A DNA stretch of 64,000 nt from JAVDCA01 sp035293985. GTDB taxonomy: Bacteria > Pseudomonadota > Alphaproteobacteria > Rhizobiales > Xanthobacteraceae. The notes below the pieces were generated by a model. The model was not told the origin of the DNA. It saw only the letters and a program-made list of their open reading frames with translations, and did no database searches. Below are positions 16,968-25,173 of this stretch, piece by piece (the stretch's first letter is position 1; each line of letters starts with the position of its first letter). The stretch covers positions 10,586-74,585 of the forward strand of contig DATGLS010000024.1 in NCBI GenBank assembly GCA_035293985.1, read 5' to 3'. Made by a program: the position numbers and the translations under genes.

Positions 16968-18513
16968 CAGGCGCTGCGTCGCCGCGCCGGAGGCGCAGCG
17001 TCGCGAGCCACTCGCGGCCGAACAGCAGCGCGAGCGCGCCGCCGTAGACGATGCCGCCGATCAGGGTCAGCGCCGCGAGCGTCAGCTCCGATCGGAAGGC
17101 CGGCAGGCCGGCAAACAATCGCGCCAGGAGGTGAGCACCGCCATAGAGCGCCGCCGCGAGCACGAGTCCGGCGACAGCGAGCTTGGCGATCGATCGCTTG
17201 AGCCGGTCGTCGAGCCCAATAAGGCCGGCGCGGCGCGCGAACCACACGATCAGGCCGAAATTGATCCAGACCCCGACGGATGTCGCGAACGCCAGCCCGA
17301 CCTGGGCGTAGTCGTGCATCAAGAGGATCTTGAGCGCCACGTTGATGACGACTGAGATCAGCAGCGCCTTCACAGGGGTCGCGGTGTCGCCGCGGGCGAG
17401 GAAGGTTGCCGACACGCTGCGCAGCAGCACGAAAGGCACAAGGCCAATGGTGTAGGCGGCAAGCGTCGCGCCGGCCGCCGCGGCGTCGGCGCGCGTAAAC
17501 GCGCCGTGGGCGAAGAGGGCGCGCATGATGAGATCGGGCACGATCAGGAAGGCGGCAACACACGGAATCGCGAGCAGCAGTGTGAACTCGATGGCGCGGT
17601 TCTGCGAATGATGCGCCCCGGCCTCGTCGCCGGCCGCGATGCGGCTCGCCATCTCGGGCAGCAGCACGGTGCCGGCCGCGATACCGATGACGCCGATCGG
17701 CAACTGGTTCAGCCGGTCGGCATAGTACAGCGCGGAGAGCGCGCCGGCGGTCAGGAAGCTCGCGATGATCGTATCGGCGAAGAGCGCGATCTGGGTGCCG
17801 CCGGAGCCGAGCGTCGCGGGGCCGAGCGCCCTGAAGAAGCGCTTCACGTCGTCGTCGAGCGCGAAGGCATGGAAGCGCGGCAGCACTTTGTTGCGCCGCG
17901 CGTCGGCGCCGACCAGCAGCGCCTGCAGGACGCCGGAGATCAGCACGCCCCAGGCGGCGGCATGGCCGGCGCTCGGAAACAGGAAGACCAGCGCCAGCGT
18001 CGCCATCATGGCGAAGTTGAGCAGGATGGGCGCCGCTGCGGCCGCGGCGAAGCGATGCAGCGCGTTGAGGATGCCGCCGTAGAGGGTGACGAGCGAGATC
18101 AGCAGAAGATAGGGAAACGTGATGCGGGTGAGCTCGACCGCGAGGGTAAAGCGCTGTGGATCGTGCGAGAAGCCGGGCGCGAGCCATTCGATGACGGTCG
18201 GCGTGAAGATCAGCGCGACGGCGAGCAGCACGGCCTCGACCGCGAGCAGCAGCGTGAAGATGCGGTCGGCGAAAAGCCCGGCTGGCGCCGGCCCACCGGA
18301 CGCACTGATGCGCGCATAGGCCGGCACGAAAGCCGCATTGAAGGCGCCCTCGGCGAAGATCGCGCGGAAATGATTGGGCAGGCGGAAGGCGACGAAGAAG
18401 GCGTCCGCGACCGGCCCGGCGCCGAGGATCGCCGCCAGCATGATGTCGCGCATGAAGCCGGTCAGCCGCGAGACCAGCGTGTAGCCGCCGACCGTGAGGA
18501 TGCGCCCGAGCAT
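16933..18513 (-). CDS. murJ: Lipid II flippase MurJ (MviN)
   Basis: A 526-residue polytopic membrane protein of the MOP exporter superfamily that moves lipid-linked precursors across the inner membrane. The N-terminus MLGRILTVGGYTLVSRLTGF and then RDIMLAAILGAGPVADAF, FRLPNHFRAIFAEGAFNAAF, and LVPFVLLRSVSATFLARGDT are strong MurJ signatures. The usual role is peptidoglycan synthesis, but its place at the end of a polysaccharide locus leaves open a role as a Wzx-like flippase. The start at 18513 gives the canonical N-terminus; upstream in-frame residues come from a repeat element and are not coding. Confidence 0.92.
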   Translation of the reverse strand: MLGRILTVGGYTLVSRLTGFMRDIMLAAILGAGPVADAFFVAFRLPNHFRAIFAEGAFNAAFVPAYARISASGGPAPAGLFADRIFTLLLAVEAVLLAVALIFTPTVIEWLAPGFSHDPQRFTLAVELTRITFPYLLLISLVTLYGGILNALHRFAAAAAAPILLNFAMMATLALVFLFPSAGHAAAWGVLISGVLQALLVGADARRNKVLPRFHAFALDDDVKRFFRALGPATLGSGGTQIALFADTIIASFLTAGALSALYYADRLNQLPIGVIGIAAGTVLLPEMASRIAAGDEAGAHHSQNRAIEFTLLLAIPCVAAFLIVPDLIMRALFAHGAFTRADAAAAGATLAAYTIGLVPFVLLRSVSATFLARGDTATPVKALLISVVINVALKILLMHDYAQVGLAFATSVGVWINFGLIVWFARRAGLIGLDDRLKRSIAKLAVAGLVLAAALYGGAHLLARLFAGLPAFRSELTLAALTLIGGIVYGGALALLFGREWLATLRLRRGDAAPVMPPDAGAPPA

Positions 18514-18530
18514 GGTCAGATCGTGTACCT

Positions 18531-18620
18531 CGTCATGGTCCGGCTTGTCCCGGCCATCCACGTCTTTTTCGTGTCGCGGTCTTAAGACGTGGATGCCCGG
18601 CACAAGGCCGGGCATGACGG
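18531..18620. repeat. Long inverted repeat element of Bradyrhizobium-group genomes
   Basis: The left arm CGTCATGGTCCGGCTTGTCC continues GGCCATCCACGTCTT; the right arm AAGACGTGGATGCCCGGCAC continues AAGGCCGGGCATGACG. The arms are near-perfect complements around a short loop. Chance translation gives PGLVPGIHVL and VDGRDKPDHDE, a well-known artefact of this repeat family. It separates murJ from the aminotransferase gene and could act as a terminator. Confidence 0.8.
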
Positions 18621-18644
18621 AGCTTGCGTCGAGCGAGGCGTCTA

Positions 18645-19811
18645 CTACCGGCTCAATGCCCGCTGCACCGCCTCGATGATCCGGTCCTGTGTCGGCTCGT
18701 CGAGATAGGCGTGCATCGGCAGGCTGATCACTTCCTGCGCCAGCCGGTCCGAGACCGGCATGCCGCCTTCCGGATAAGGGAAGCGCTCATAGGCCTCCTG
18801 CCGGTGCAGCGGCTTCGGATAGTAGATCGCGGTCGGGATGCCTTCGGCCTTGAGCGCGGCCGCAAGATCGGCGCGACGGCCCGGTTCGACGCGGATCGTG
18901 TATTGCGCCCACACCGACGTATAACCGTCGGGGATGCGCGGCACGGTCGCGACGTTGCCGAGCGCGTTGCTGTAGCGCTCCGCCACCTTGTTGCGCGCCG
19001 CGATCTCGTCGGGAAAGATCTTCAGCTTCTCCAGCAGCACCGCCGCCTGGATCGTATCGAGGCGCGCCGTGAGGCCGACGCGCACGTTGTCGTATTGATG
19101 GGCGCCCTGGCCGTGCATGCGCAAGCTCACCAGCATTGTGGCCATCTCGTCGTCGTCGGTGAGCACCGCGCCGCCGTCGCCGTAGCAGCCGAGCGGCTTG
19201 GCGGGAAAAAAGCTGGTCGCGGTCGCAAGCCCGAACTTGCCGAGCGGACGATCGCGGCAGGTCGCGCCGAACGCCTGCGCGGCGTCGTCGAGGATGAACA
19301 GGTTCTCGGCCGCCGCGACCGCGGCGACCGCGTCGTGGTCGACCGGCAGGCCGAACAGGTCGACCGGAATGATCGCCTTCGCCTTGAGCCCCAGCCGCTT
19401 CGCCTTGGCGATCGCCCGCTCCAGGCTCTTCGGATCGAGGTTGAAGGTCGCCTCGTCGACGTCGGCGAACACCGGGGTCGCGCCGAGCAGCGCCACCACC
19501 TCGGCGGTGGCGCAGAACGTGAAGGCGGGGCAGATCACCGCATCGCCTGGGCCGATCCGCTTCGCCATCAGCACCATCACGAGCGCGTCGGTCCCGCTCG
19601 CGCACGTGACCGCATGACGGGCGCCGCAAAACTTGGCGAGCTCCGCCTCGAACGCGCGAACCTCGGGGCCGAGGATGAACTGGCAATGCGCCGTGACGCG
19701 GTCGATCGCCTCGTCGATCCGCGTGCCGAGCCGCCGGCGCTGGGCGGCGACGTCGATGAATGGAATGGCGATCGGTTTCGCCTCGGTGACGTTTCGGATC
19801 TGCTCGGTCAT
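18645..19811 (-). CDS. DegT/DnrJ/EryC1/StrS sugar aminotransferase, WbpE/WlbC-like
   Basis: A 388-residue PLP-dependent aminotransferase. The lysine that binds PLP is in SFFPAKPLGCYGDGGA (about residue 200) and the cofactor aspartate in FILDDAAQAFGA. The whole sequence follows Pseudomonas WbpE closely (IDVAAQRRRLGTRID, FILGPEVRAFE, VRVGLTARLDTIQAAVLLEK), an enzyme that aminates the 3-keto group of UDP-GlcNAc(3-keto)A. The next gene upstream (19836) is the matching WbpB/WlbA-like 3-dehydrogenase, 24 bases away, so the pair most likely makes a UDP-2-acetamido-3-amino uronic acid. It is the last gene of the leftward polysaccharide cluster. Confidence 0.9.
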   Translation of the reverse strand: MTEQIRNVTEAKPIAIPFIDVAAQRRRLGTRIDEAIDRVTAHCQFILGPEVRAFEAELAKFCGARHAVTCASGTDALVMVLMAKRIGPGDAVICPAFTFCATAEVVALLGATPVFADVDEATFNLDPKSLERAIAKAKRLGLKAKAIIPVDLFGLPVDHDAVAAVAAAENLFILDDAAQAFGATCRDRPLGKFGLATATSFFPAKPLGCYGDGGAVLTDDDEMATMLVSLRMHGQGAHQYDNVRVGLTARLDTIQAAVLLEKLKIFPDEIAARNKVAERYSNALGNVATVPRIPDGYTSVWAQYTIRVEPGRRADLAAALKAEGIPTAIYYPKPLHRQEAYERFPYPEGGMPVSDRLAQEVISLPMHAYLDEPTQDRIIEAVQRALSR

Positions 19812-19835
19812 GGATGTCGGCCGCGAGGTTCTACA

Positions 19836-20834
19836 TCAGCCGGCCACGCGGCGCGGGCCCTTGCGCGTGGCCGCCATGTCCGCGGATTGGCCGTTGTTGA
19901 GGCAGCGAATGGCGATTTCGAGGCTGGCGACGCCCTCCTCGCCAGTTACCGCCGGTCGGGTGCCCTCGCGCACCGCGGCCGCGAAGGCCGCGAGCTCCGA
20001 GCGCAGCGGCTCGGCATGGCCGACCGAAAGGTGGCGCATCGAGTAGCTGCCGTCCGGCTGGAAGCCGAAGCACTCGGTCACCTGGCGGGTGAGTAGGTCG
20101 CCGATCACGTATTTGCGCTTGGTGGCGACATGGACGGTGCGCGCCTTGAACGGGGTGAGCCAGTTCGTGTTGATGTGAGCGAGCACGCCCGAGGCGGTGC
20201 GGAACTGCAGCAGCGCAATGTCCTCGCGTTCGGCCTTGGCGCTGGAGAGCTGCGGCTGGACCTCGACGATCTCGGAGCCCGTGAACCAGCTGATCAGGTC
20301 GATGTCGTGCACCGCGAGGTCGATCACCACGCCGACATTGGACATGCGCGGCGGAAACGGGCCGACTCGCGTGATGGCGATCGAGAGGATATCCTCCTCG
20401 CGGATCGCCTCCTTGATCGCCTGAACGGCCGGATTGAAGCGCTCCACATGGCCGACCATCAGGGTGACGCCGGCGCGGCGCGCGGCCGCGATGATGTCGC
20501 GGCCTTCCTCGACAGAGGACGCGATCGGCTTCTCGACCAACACGTGCACGCCGCGGCCGATGGCGGCGAGCGCGATGCTGCGGTGGAGGTGGGTCGGGGC
20601 CGCGATCGAGATGGCATCGACGCCGAGCGCGAGCAGGTCGTCGACGCAGGGAACGGCGGCGCAATCGAGGGTGCGGCGGACGAAATCCGCCTGCTTGTCG
20701 TCCGGATCGGCGACGCCGACGAGCGTCACGCCAGGCATCTCGGAGAGCACGCGGGCATGGTTGTAGCCCATCACGCCCACCCCGACGACGCCGAGGCGCA
20801 GCGGCGCTGCATCAGCCTGGACGGCTTTCACCAT
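19836..20834 (-). CDS. Gfo/Idh/MocA oxidoreductase, WbpB/WlbA-like sugar 3-dehydrogenase
   Basis: A 332-residue NAD-dependent dehydrogenase. The Rossmann fold starts LRLGVVGVGVMGYNHARVL, and the catalytic EKP (HVLVEKPIA) and GHVERFNP signatures are present, as in WbpB/WlbA, which oxidise C3 of UDP-GlcNAcA. The WbpE-like aminotransferase follows at 24 bases and would use its product. Start ATG at 20834 is preceded by AGGGGG; a longer frame reaching 20918 adds low-complexity sequence and is unlikely. A 179-base gap upstream (20835-21013) holds nothing I recognise. Confidence 0.88.
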   Translation of the reverse strand: MVKAVQADAAPLRLGVVGVGVMGYNHARVLSEMPGVTLVGVADPDDKQADFVRRTLDCAAVPCVDDLLALGVDAISIAAPTHLHRSIALAAIGRGVHVLVEKPIASSVEEGRDIIAAARRAGVTLMVGHVERFNPAVQAIKEAIREEDILSIAITRVGPFPPRMSNVGVVIDLAVHDIDLISWFTGSEIVEVQPQLSSAKAEREDIALLQFRTASGVLAHINTNWLTPFKARTVHVATKRKYVIGDLLTRQVTECFGFQPDGSYSMRHLSVGHAEPLRSELAAFAAAVREGTRPAVTGEEGVASLEIAIRCLNNGQSADMAATRKGPRRVAG

Positions 20835-21013
20835 TGACGCGCAACCCCCTACTCGAGCCCCACGCTTCTCCCTAGCATGGCATCGCGTGGCTGGCGACCG
20901 CAAACCGCAGTTGCCCAAACACGTTTTGAGTCAGGTGGTTACAACGGAATACACGCGCTTCCGCAGAAATTGCGTAACGCCCGGCAGTCAACGCAGGGAT
21001 ACCGTGGGCAGGC

Positions 21014-21469
21014 TCACTCCGCGGCGTCGGCCCGCGATGGCAGCTCGAGCGGGAGGCCCGCTGCGATCGCATCGGTGCGGAACGCCTCGACGCCATCGAG
21101 CGAGAGGTCGGCTGCAGATTTGGTGCCGAACGCGGGCAACTTCTTGAGCATGTCGGCTGGCGCCGTGATGATGTGGCAGCCCATCTCGTCCGCTTCGACG
21201 ACGTTGAACGCCTCGCGCGTCGACGCCCAGATGATCTCGGCGTTCGGCGTGCGCCGCGCCCGCGCGACCGCATCACGCATGATCGGCCGATAATCGGTCC
21301 CGAAGTCGGCGAGCCGCCCGGCGAACACCGACTCGCAGGCGCACGCGCCGCTGGCGAGCGCATCGACCGCGCGAGCCACCTGCTCGAGCGTGAAGATCGC
21401 CGTCATGTTGACGTCGACGCCTTCGCGCCGGAGTGCGCGCACCGCACCGCTTGCCGATTCGACCACATG
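21014..21469 (-). pseudogene. Transaldolase-family gene remnant lacking its N-terminal half
   Basis: The translation GVDVNMTAIFTLEQVARAVD, SVFAGRLADFGTDYRPIMRD, AEIIWASTREAFNVVEADEM and GCHIITAPADMLKKLP is the C-terminal half of the small transaldolase / fructose-6-phosphate aldolase family found in sugar clusters. The first ~110 residues, with the catalytic lysine strand and the N-terminal TNPS region, are missing: upstream there is room for only about 110 bases before the next gene stop (21584), and that text is unrelated. The frame stays open to 21556 but those 30 residues have no family likeness. A broken gene is the best explanation. Confidence 0.75.
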
Positions 21470-21583
21470 CTGCGCCGGCTGACTTTGAGTTCGCCGTCCG
21501 CACGCCGGACAACTGGATATTTCACCGGCATCGGGAGAGGTTCCGAGCGCTGGCAATGTGAACGGCGGCGCCAGCGTCGTTAA

Positions 21584-23422
21584 TCAATCGGGCTCGAATT
21601 CGTCCCGGTAGTCGCGCGCCAGGCTCGGATCCTGGTCCTTCTTGCGCAGCGCGCAGTTGCCGACTACCAGCAGATCGATCTCGGTGCCCATGAAGCAGCG
21701 AAACGCGTCCTCCGGCGTGCACACGATCGGCTCGCTGCGGACGTTGAAACTCGTGTTGACGAGGATCGGGCAGCCCGTGAGGGCGTGGAAGCGGTCGAGC
21801 AGGGCGTGGAAACGCGGGTTGGTGTGGGCATCCACGGTCTGTAGCCGCGCCGAATAGTCGACATGGGTGACGGCGGGAATGTCCGAGCGCACCACATTGA
21901 GCTTGTCGATACCGAACAGCGCCTGCTCGGCGGGCTTCATCGCGCGGCGGCGCGACGGCTGCACGCCCGCCACGAACAGCATGTAGGGCGAGTCGCCCTC
22001 AAACTCGAACCAGTCGTGCGCCTTGTCGCGCAGAACCGCCGGCGCGAACGGACGAAAGCTTTCGCGATACTTGATCTTGAGGTTGAGCTGCTTCTGCATC
22101 TGCGGAGAGCGCGGATCGGCGAGGATCGAGCGCGCGCCGAGCGAGCGCGGCCCATACTCCATACGACCCTGCATCCACCCGACCGCCTCCCCTTGCGCGA
22201 GCGCGGCCGCGGTCTGCGCGATCAAGTCGGTGTCGGAAGCGACCGAGAAGCGGGCGCCCGCCGCCTGCAAGCGACGTTCGATGTCGGATTGCGAGAATTC
22301 GGGACCGAGCAGCGCACCCGCCATCGTGTCGTGCCTGCCGTCGGTGCTGCGGGGATTGCCGAGCATGAGATGCCAGGCCGCGAGCGCGGCGCCGAGCGCT
22401 CCGCCGGCATCGCCCGCCGCGGGCTGCACCCAGATGTGCTCGAAGCAGCCGTCGCGTAGCAGCTTACCATTGGCGACGCAGTTGAGCGCGACGCCGCCGG
22501 CGAGGCAGAGGTTCGGCCGCCGATATTCGCGCGCGAGCGAGCGGCCGAGGCGCAGGATGATCTCCTCGGTGACGGCCTGGATCGATGCCGCGAGGTCCAT
22601 GTGGAACTGGGTCAACAGCGCTTTGTCCGGCTCGCGCACCGGTTCGCCGAACAGGTCGGCGAACTTCCTGTTCGTCATGGTGAGGCCAGTGCAGTAGTTG
22701 AAATAGCTCATGTCGAGCCGGAATGTGCCATCCGGCTTCAGGTCCATGAGATTGCCGATGATGCGGTCCTTGAACTTCGGCTCGCCATAGGGCGCGAGGC
22801 CCATGAGCTTATACTCGCCCGAATTGACCTTGAATCCGAGGTAGTAGGTGAACGCCGAGTAAAGTAGTCCGAGCGAGTGCGGGAAGTGCAGCTCCTTGAC
22901 GATCTCGAGCTTGTTTCCATCGCCGAGCGCGACCGTCGTGGTCGGCCACTCCCCGACGCCGTCCATCGTGAGGACGACGGCGCTGTCGAAGGGAGAGGGA
23001 AAGAAGGCGCTCGCCGCATGGCTCAAATGATGCTCGGTGAATCGCATCCGCTTGGCGGCGTCGAAACCGGGATCCAACGTCTTGAGCTCGCGCGCGATCG
23101 CGTCTTTTTGAAAGAGCTTGTCGCGGATCCACACCGGCATGGCGGTCGCAAACGACGCCAGCCCGCGCGGCGCAAAACCCACATAGGTCTCGAGCAGGCG
23201 TTCGAACTTGAGAAACGGCTTCTCGTAGAAGACGACATAGTCCACGTCGGCGAGCCCGGTGCCGCCGGCGGCGAGGCAATATTCGATCGCCTGGCGAGGA
23301 AAGCCGGCATCCTGCTTGATGCGCGTAAAGCGCTCCTCCTGCGCCGCTGCAACGATACGGCCGTCGACGACGAGTGCCGCAGCACTGTCGTGATAGAACG
23401 CCGAGATGCCAAGGACCCGCAT
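21584..23422 (-). CDS. Carbamoyltransferase (NodU/CmcH/SxtI type)
   Basis: A 612-residue enzyme that transfers a carbamoyl group from carbamoyl phosphate to a hydroxyl. The N-terminal Kae1/ASKHA-like domain begins MRVLGISAFYHDSAAALV and includes EHHLSHAASAF (about 135), the metal-binding histidines; the C-terminal YrdC-like domain contains EYGPRSLGARSILADPR, the family hallmark. Start ATG at 23422 gives the canonical N-terminus. It follows a 49-residue DUF5989 protein by 8 bases and then an SxtJ-like protein upstream, a set repeatedly seen with this carbamoyltransferase class. It probably carbamoylates a sugar of the surface polysaccharide. Confidence 0.93.
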   Translation of the reverse strand: MRVLGISAFYHDSAAALVVDGRIVAAAQEERFTRIKQDAGFPRQAIEYCLAAGGTGLADVDYVVFYEKPFLKFERLLETYVGFAPRGLASFATAMPVWIRDKLFQKDAIARELKTLDPGFDAAKRMRFTEHHLSHAASAFFPSPFDSAVVLTMDGVGEWPTTTVALGDGNKLEIVKELHFPHSLGLLYSAFTYYLGFKVNSGEYKLMGLAPYGEPKFKDRIIGNLMDLKPDGTFRLDMSYFNYCTGLTMTNRKFADLFGEPVREPDKALLTQFHMDLAASIQAVTEEIILRLGRSLAREYRRPNLCLAGGVALNCVANGKLLRDGCFEHIWVQPAAGDAGGALGAALAAWHLMLGNPRSTDGRHDTMAGALLGPEFSQSDIERRLQAAGARFSVASDTDLIAQTAAALAQGEAVGWMQGRMEYGPRSLGARSILADPRSPQMQKQLNLKIKYRESFRPFAPAVLRDKAHDWFEFEGDSPYMLFVAGVQPSRRRAMKPAEQALFGIDKLNVVRSDIPAVTHVDYSARLQTVDAHTNPRFHALLDRFHALTGCPILVNTSFNVRSEPIVCTPEDAFRCFMGTEIDLLVVGNCALRKKDQDPSLARDYRDEFEPD

Positions 23423-23430
23423 CTTCAGGA

Positions 23431-23580
23431 TCAGAAGAGCGTGTAGATGAACGGCGCGACCGCCGAGCCCTTGACCAGGATGATCAGTCCGCCGAACACG
23501 AAGAGCACCAGAAAGATCGGTATCATCCAATATTTCTTGCGCGCCATCAGGAAGCGGAGCAGCTCTCGCACAAAGGACAT
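23431..23580 (-). CDS. DUF5989 family small membrane protein
   Basis: A 49-residue ORF, MSFVRELLRFLMARKKYWMI with the following PIFLVLFVFGGLIILVKGSA and a short tail ending FIYTLF. An amphipathic basic N-terminus is followed by one transmembrane helix, exactly the pattern of DUF5989. Such proteins sit between SxtJ and the carbamoyltransferase in many clusters and may anchor the enzyme at the membrane (inference). Start ATG 23580 is preceded by AGGTACGG. The stop is 8 bases before the carbamoyltransferase start. Confidence 0.85.
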   Translation of the reverse strand: MSFVRELLRFLMARKKYWMIPIFLVLFVFGGLIILVKGSAVAPFIYTLF

Positions 23581-23609
23581 CCGTACCTACACCCGTTGCC
23601 GCCCGTGGT

Positions 23610-24035
23610 TCAGAACTGATCGGTCATCGTGCCGGGCGCCGGCCCCGGCGGATCGCGCATGATCCAATAGCTCGACAGATCATCCCGTCGCCGGAGCTGC
23701 ATCAGGTCCTTGCCGAGCCATCGCATGATGACGCCGGTTGGCGTCACGCACAGAAAGAACACTGCGCCGATGACGATGGGGCTGATCACGCGATGCAGCA
23801 GCAGCCCGAAACGGAACCACAGATAGTTCAATGGGAACAGCGCCCGCGGTACCGCGAAAGCCAGTATCGCAAAGGCCGCCGCGCCGCCGAGCAGATACCA
23901 GTGCGGTGTTCCGCCGCGCAGCAAGGGAAGCGCGCCCAGGATAGCCGCCGCGGCGGCCATCACCAGGCCGAAGTTGCGATCCGAGCCTGGCTTGATGTCG
24001 TCCGCCTGGCGGTGACCCTCAGTTACCGAACGCAT
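23610..24035 (-). CDS. SxtJ family membrane protein
   Basis: A 141-residue protein with three or four hydrophobic segments and the family phrases FPLNYLWFRFGLLLHRVISP, IVIGAVFFLCVTPTGVIMRW and the tail DLSSYWIMRDPPGPAPGTM. SxtJ was named from the saxitoxin cluster, where it also accompanies a carbamoyltransferase; its biochemical role is not known to me. The ATG at 24035 is preceded by GGGGAAGGG. It is 29 bases before the DUF5989 gene. Confidence 0.88.
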   Translation of the reverse strand: MRSVTEGHRQADDIKPGSDRNFGLVMAAAAAILGALPLLRGGTPHWYLLGGAAAFAILAFAVPRALFPLNYLWFRFGLLLHRVISPIVIGAVFFLCVTPTGVIMRWLGKDLMQLRRRDDLSSYWIMRDPPGPAPGTMTDQF

Positions 24036-24056
24036 CCCTTCCCCAACTTGGGTCCG

Positions 24057-25043
24057 CTACGCCGCCGCGCTGTTGCGCCCCCGGGCATAGGCCACCTGCG
24101 AGGCGATCCAGGTGTAGGTCCTTTCCATTCCGACGCGCAAGGGCTGCGACGGCTCCCAGCCGAGCGACTTGCGGATAAGCTCGTTGTCGGAATTTCGGCC
24201 CCGCACGCCGAGCGGGCCGGGAACGTGCGCGATCCGCAGGCGCTTGCCGGCGATGTCCATGGTCATGTCGGCAAGCTGGTTGATCGTGACCATCTCTTCC
24301 GAGCCGATATTGAACGGGCCGCTCAAACTGGACCGCATCAGGCGCAGCGTGCCTTCGATGCATTCGTCGATGTAGAGAAATGATCGCGTCTGCTCGCCGT
24401 CGCCCCAGATCTCGATCTCGCCGCCGCTCTGCGCCTCTGCCACCTTCCGGCAAATGGCCGCGGGAGATTTTTCCCGGCCACCGGTCCACGTGCCGAGCGG
24501 CCCAAAAATATTGTGATAGCGGGCGATCCGCGCCTCCATGCCGAAATTGCGCGCATAGGCGAGATAAAGGCGCTCGCTGAAAAGCTTCTCCCAGCCATAT
24601 TCGCTGTCCGGATTAGCCGGGTAAGCGCTCGATTCCCGGGTGATCGGCGCGCGCGCATCGAGTTGATTGTGCTCCGGATAGATGCAGGCGGACGACGAAT
24701 AGAACACGCGCTTGCAATTGCGCTTGCTGAGCGCATCCAGCATGTTGAGGTTGATCGTGGCCGAGTTGTGCATGACATGGGCGTCGTTCTCGCCCGTGAA
24801 GATGTAGCCGGCACCGCCCATGTCTGCGGCGAGCTGATAGGTCTCGTCGAAGCGACGATCGACCACGCCGCGGCACACGGACTGCTCGCGCAGATCTCCG
24901 ATGATAAAGTCGTCCGCCACGGTCTCGTCGAACTGCGGATACTTGAGATCGACGCCGCGCACCCAGAAGCCTTCCGCCTTGAGCCGCTTGACCAGATGGT
25001 TCGCGATAAAGCCGCCCGCTCCGCACACAAGAGCCGTTTTCAT
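24057..25043 (-). CDS. GDP-mannose 3,5-epimerase-like SDR enzyme
   Basis: A 328-residue extended short-chain dehydrogenase. It begins MKTALVCGAGGFIANHLVKR with the NAD-binding GxxGxxA/S pattern, and has FYSSSACIYPEHNQL, the YGWEKL catalytic Tyr/Lys, RYHNIFGPLGTWTGGREKSP and AAICRKV. These match plant GDP-mannose 3,5-epimerase (GME) closely; the product would be GDP-L-galactose (and GDP-L-gulose). The GDP-mannose supplier ManC is encoded directly upstream, which supports the assignment. Start ATG 25043 has AGGGA upstream. Confidence 0.88.
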   Translation of the reverse strand: MKTALVCGAGGFIANHLVKRLKAEGFWVRGVDLKYPQFDETVADDFIIGDLREQSVCRGVVDRRFDETYQLAADMGGAGYIFTGENDAHVMHNSATINLNMLDALSKRNCKRVFYSSSACIYPEHNQLDARAPITRESSAYPANPDSEYGWEKLFSERLYLAYARNFGMEARIARYHNIFGPLGTWTGGREKSPAAICRKVAEAQSGGEIEIWGDGEQTRSFLYIDECIEGTLRLMRSSLSGPFNIGSEEMVTINQLADMTMDIAGKRLRIAHVPGPLGVRGRNSDNELIRKSLGWEPSQPLRVGMERTYTWIASQVAYARGRNSAAA

Positions 25044-25090
25044 ACGCAAGTCCCTGCCACAAGTTGGGGTGAGAAATCCGCCGAAAGCCC

Positions 25091-25107
25091 CCTCCCGCGG
25101 CGGGAGG
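25091..25107. terminator. GC-rich hairpin between ManC and GME genes
   Basis: CCTCCCG pairs perfectly with CGGGAGG around CGG, in the 130-base gap between manC (ends 25174) and the epimerase (starts 25043). There is no T run, so it may be a weak or Rho-aided pause site rather than a true terminator. Nothing else is evident in the gap. Confidence 0.35.
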
Positions 25108-25173
25108 CTCCCGGTTCGCACATTATGTGATCATGGATCGGCGCCAAAGCGGATTCGCACCATCGGCGGCAAA

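Noticed and set aside
18514..18615. N-terminal extension of MurJ (MPGLVPGIHVL...)
   Set aside because: This text is the translation of the 18531-18620 inverted repeat, not protein; the canonical MurJ start is at 18513.
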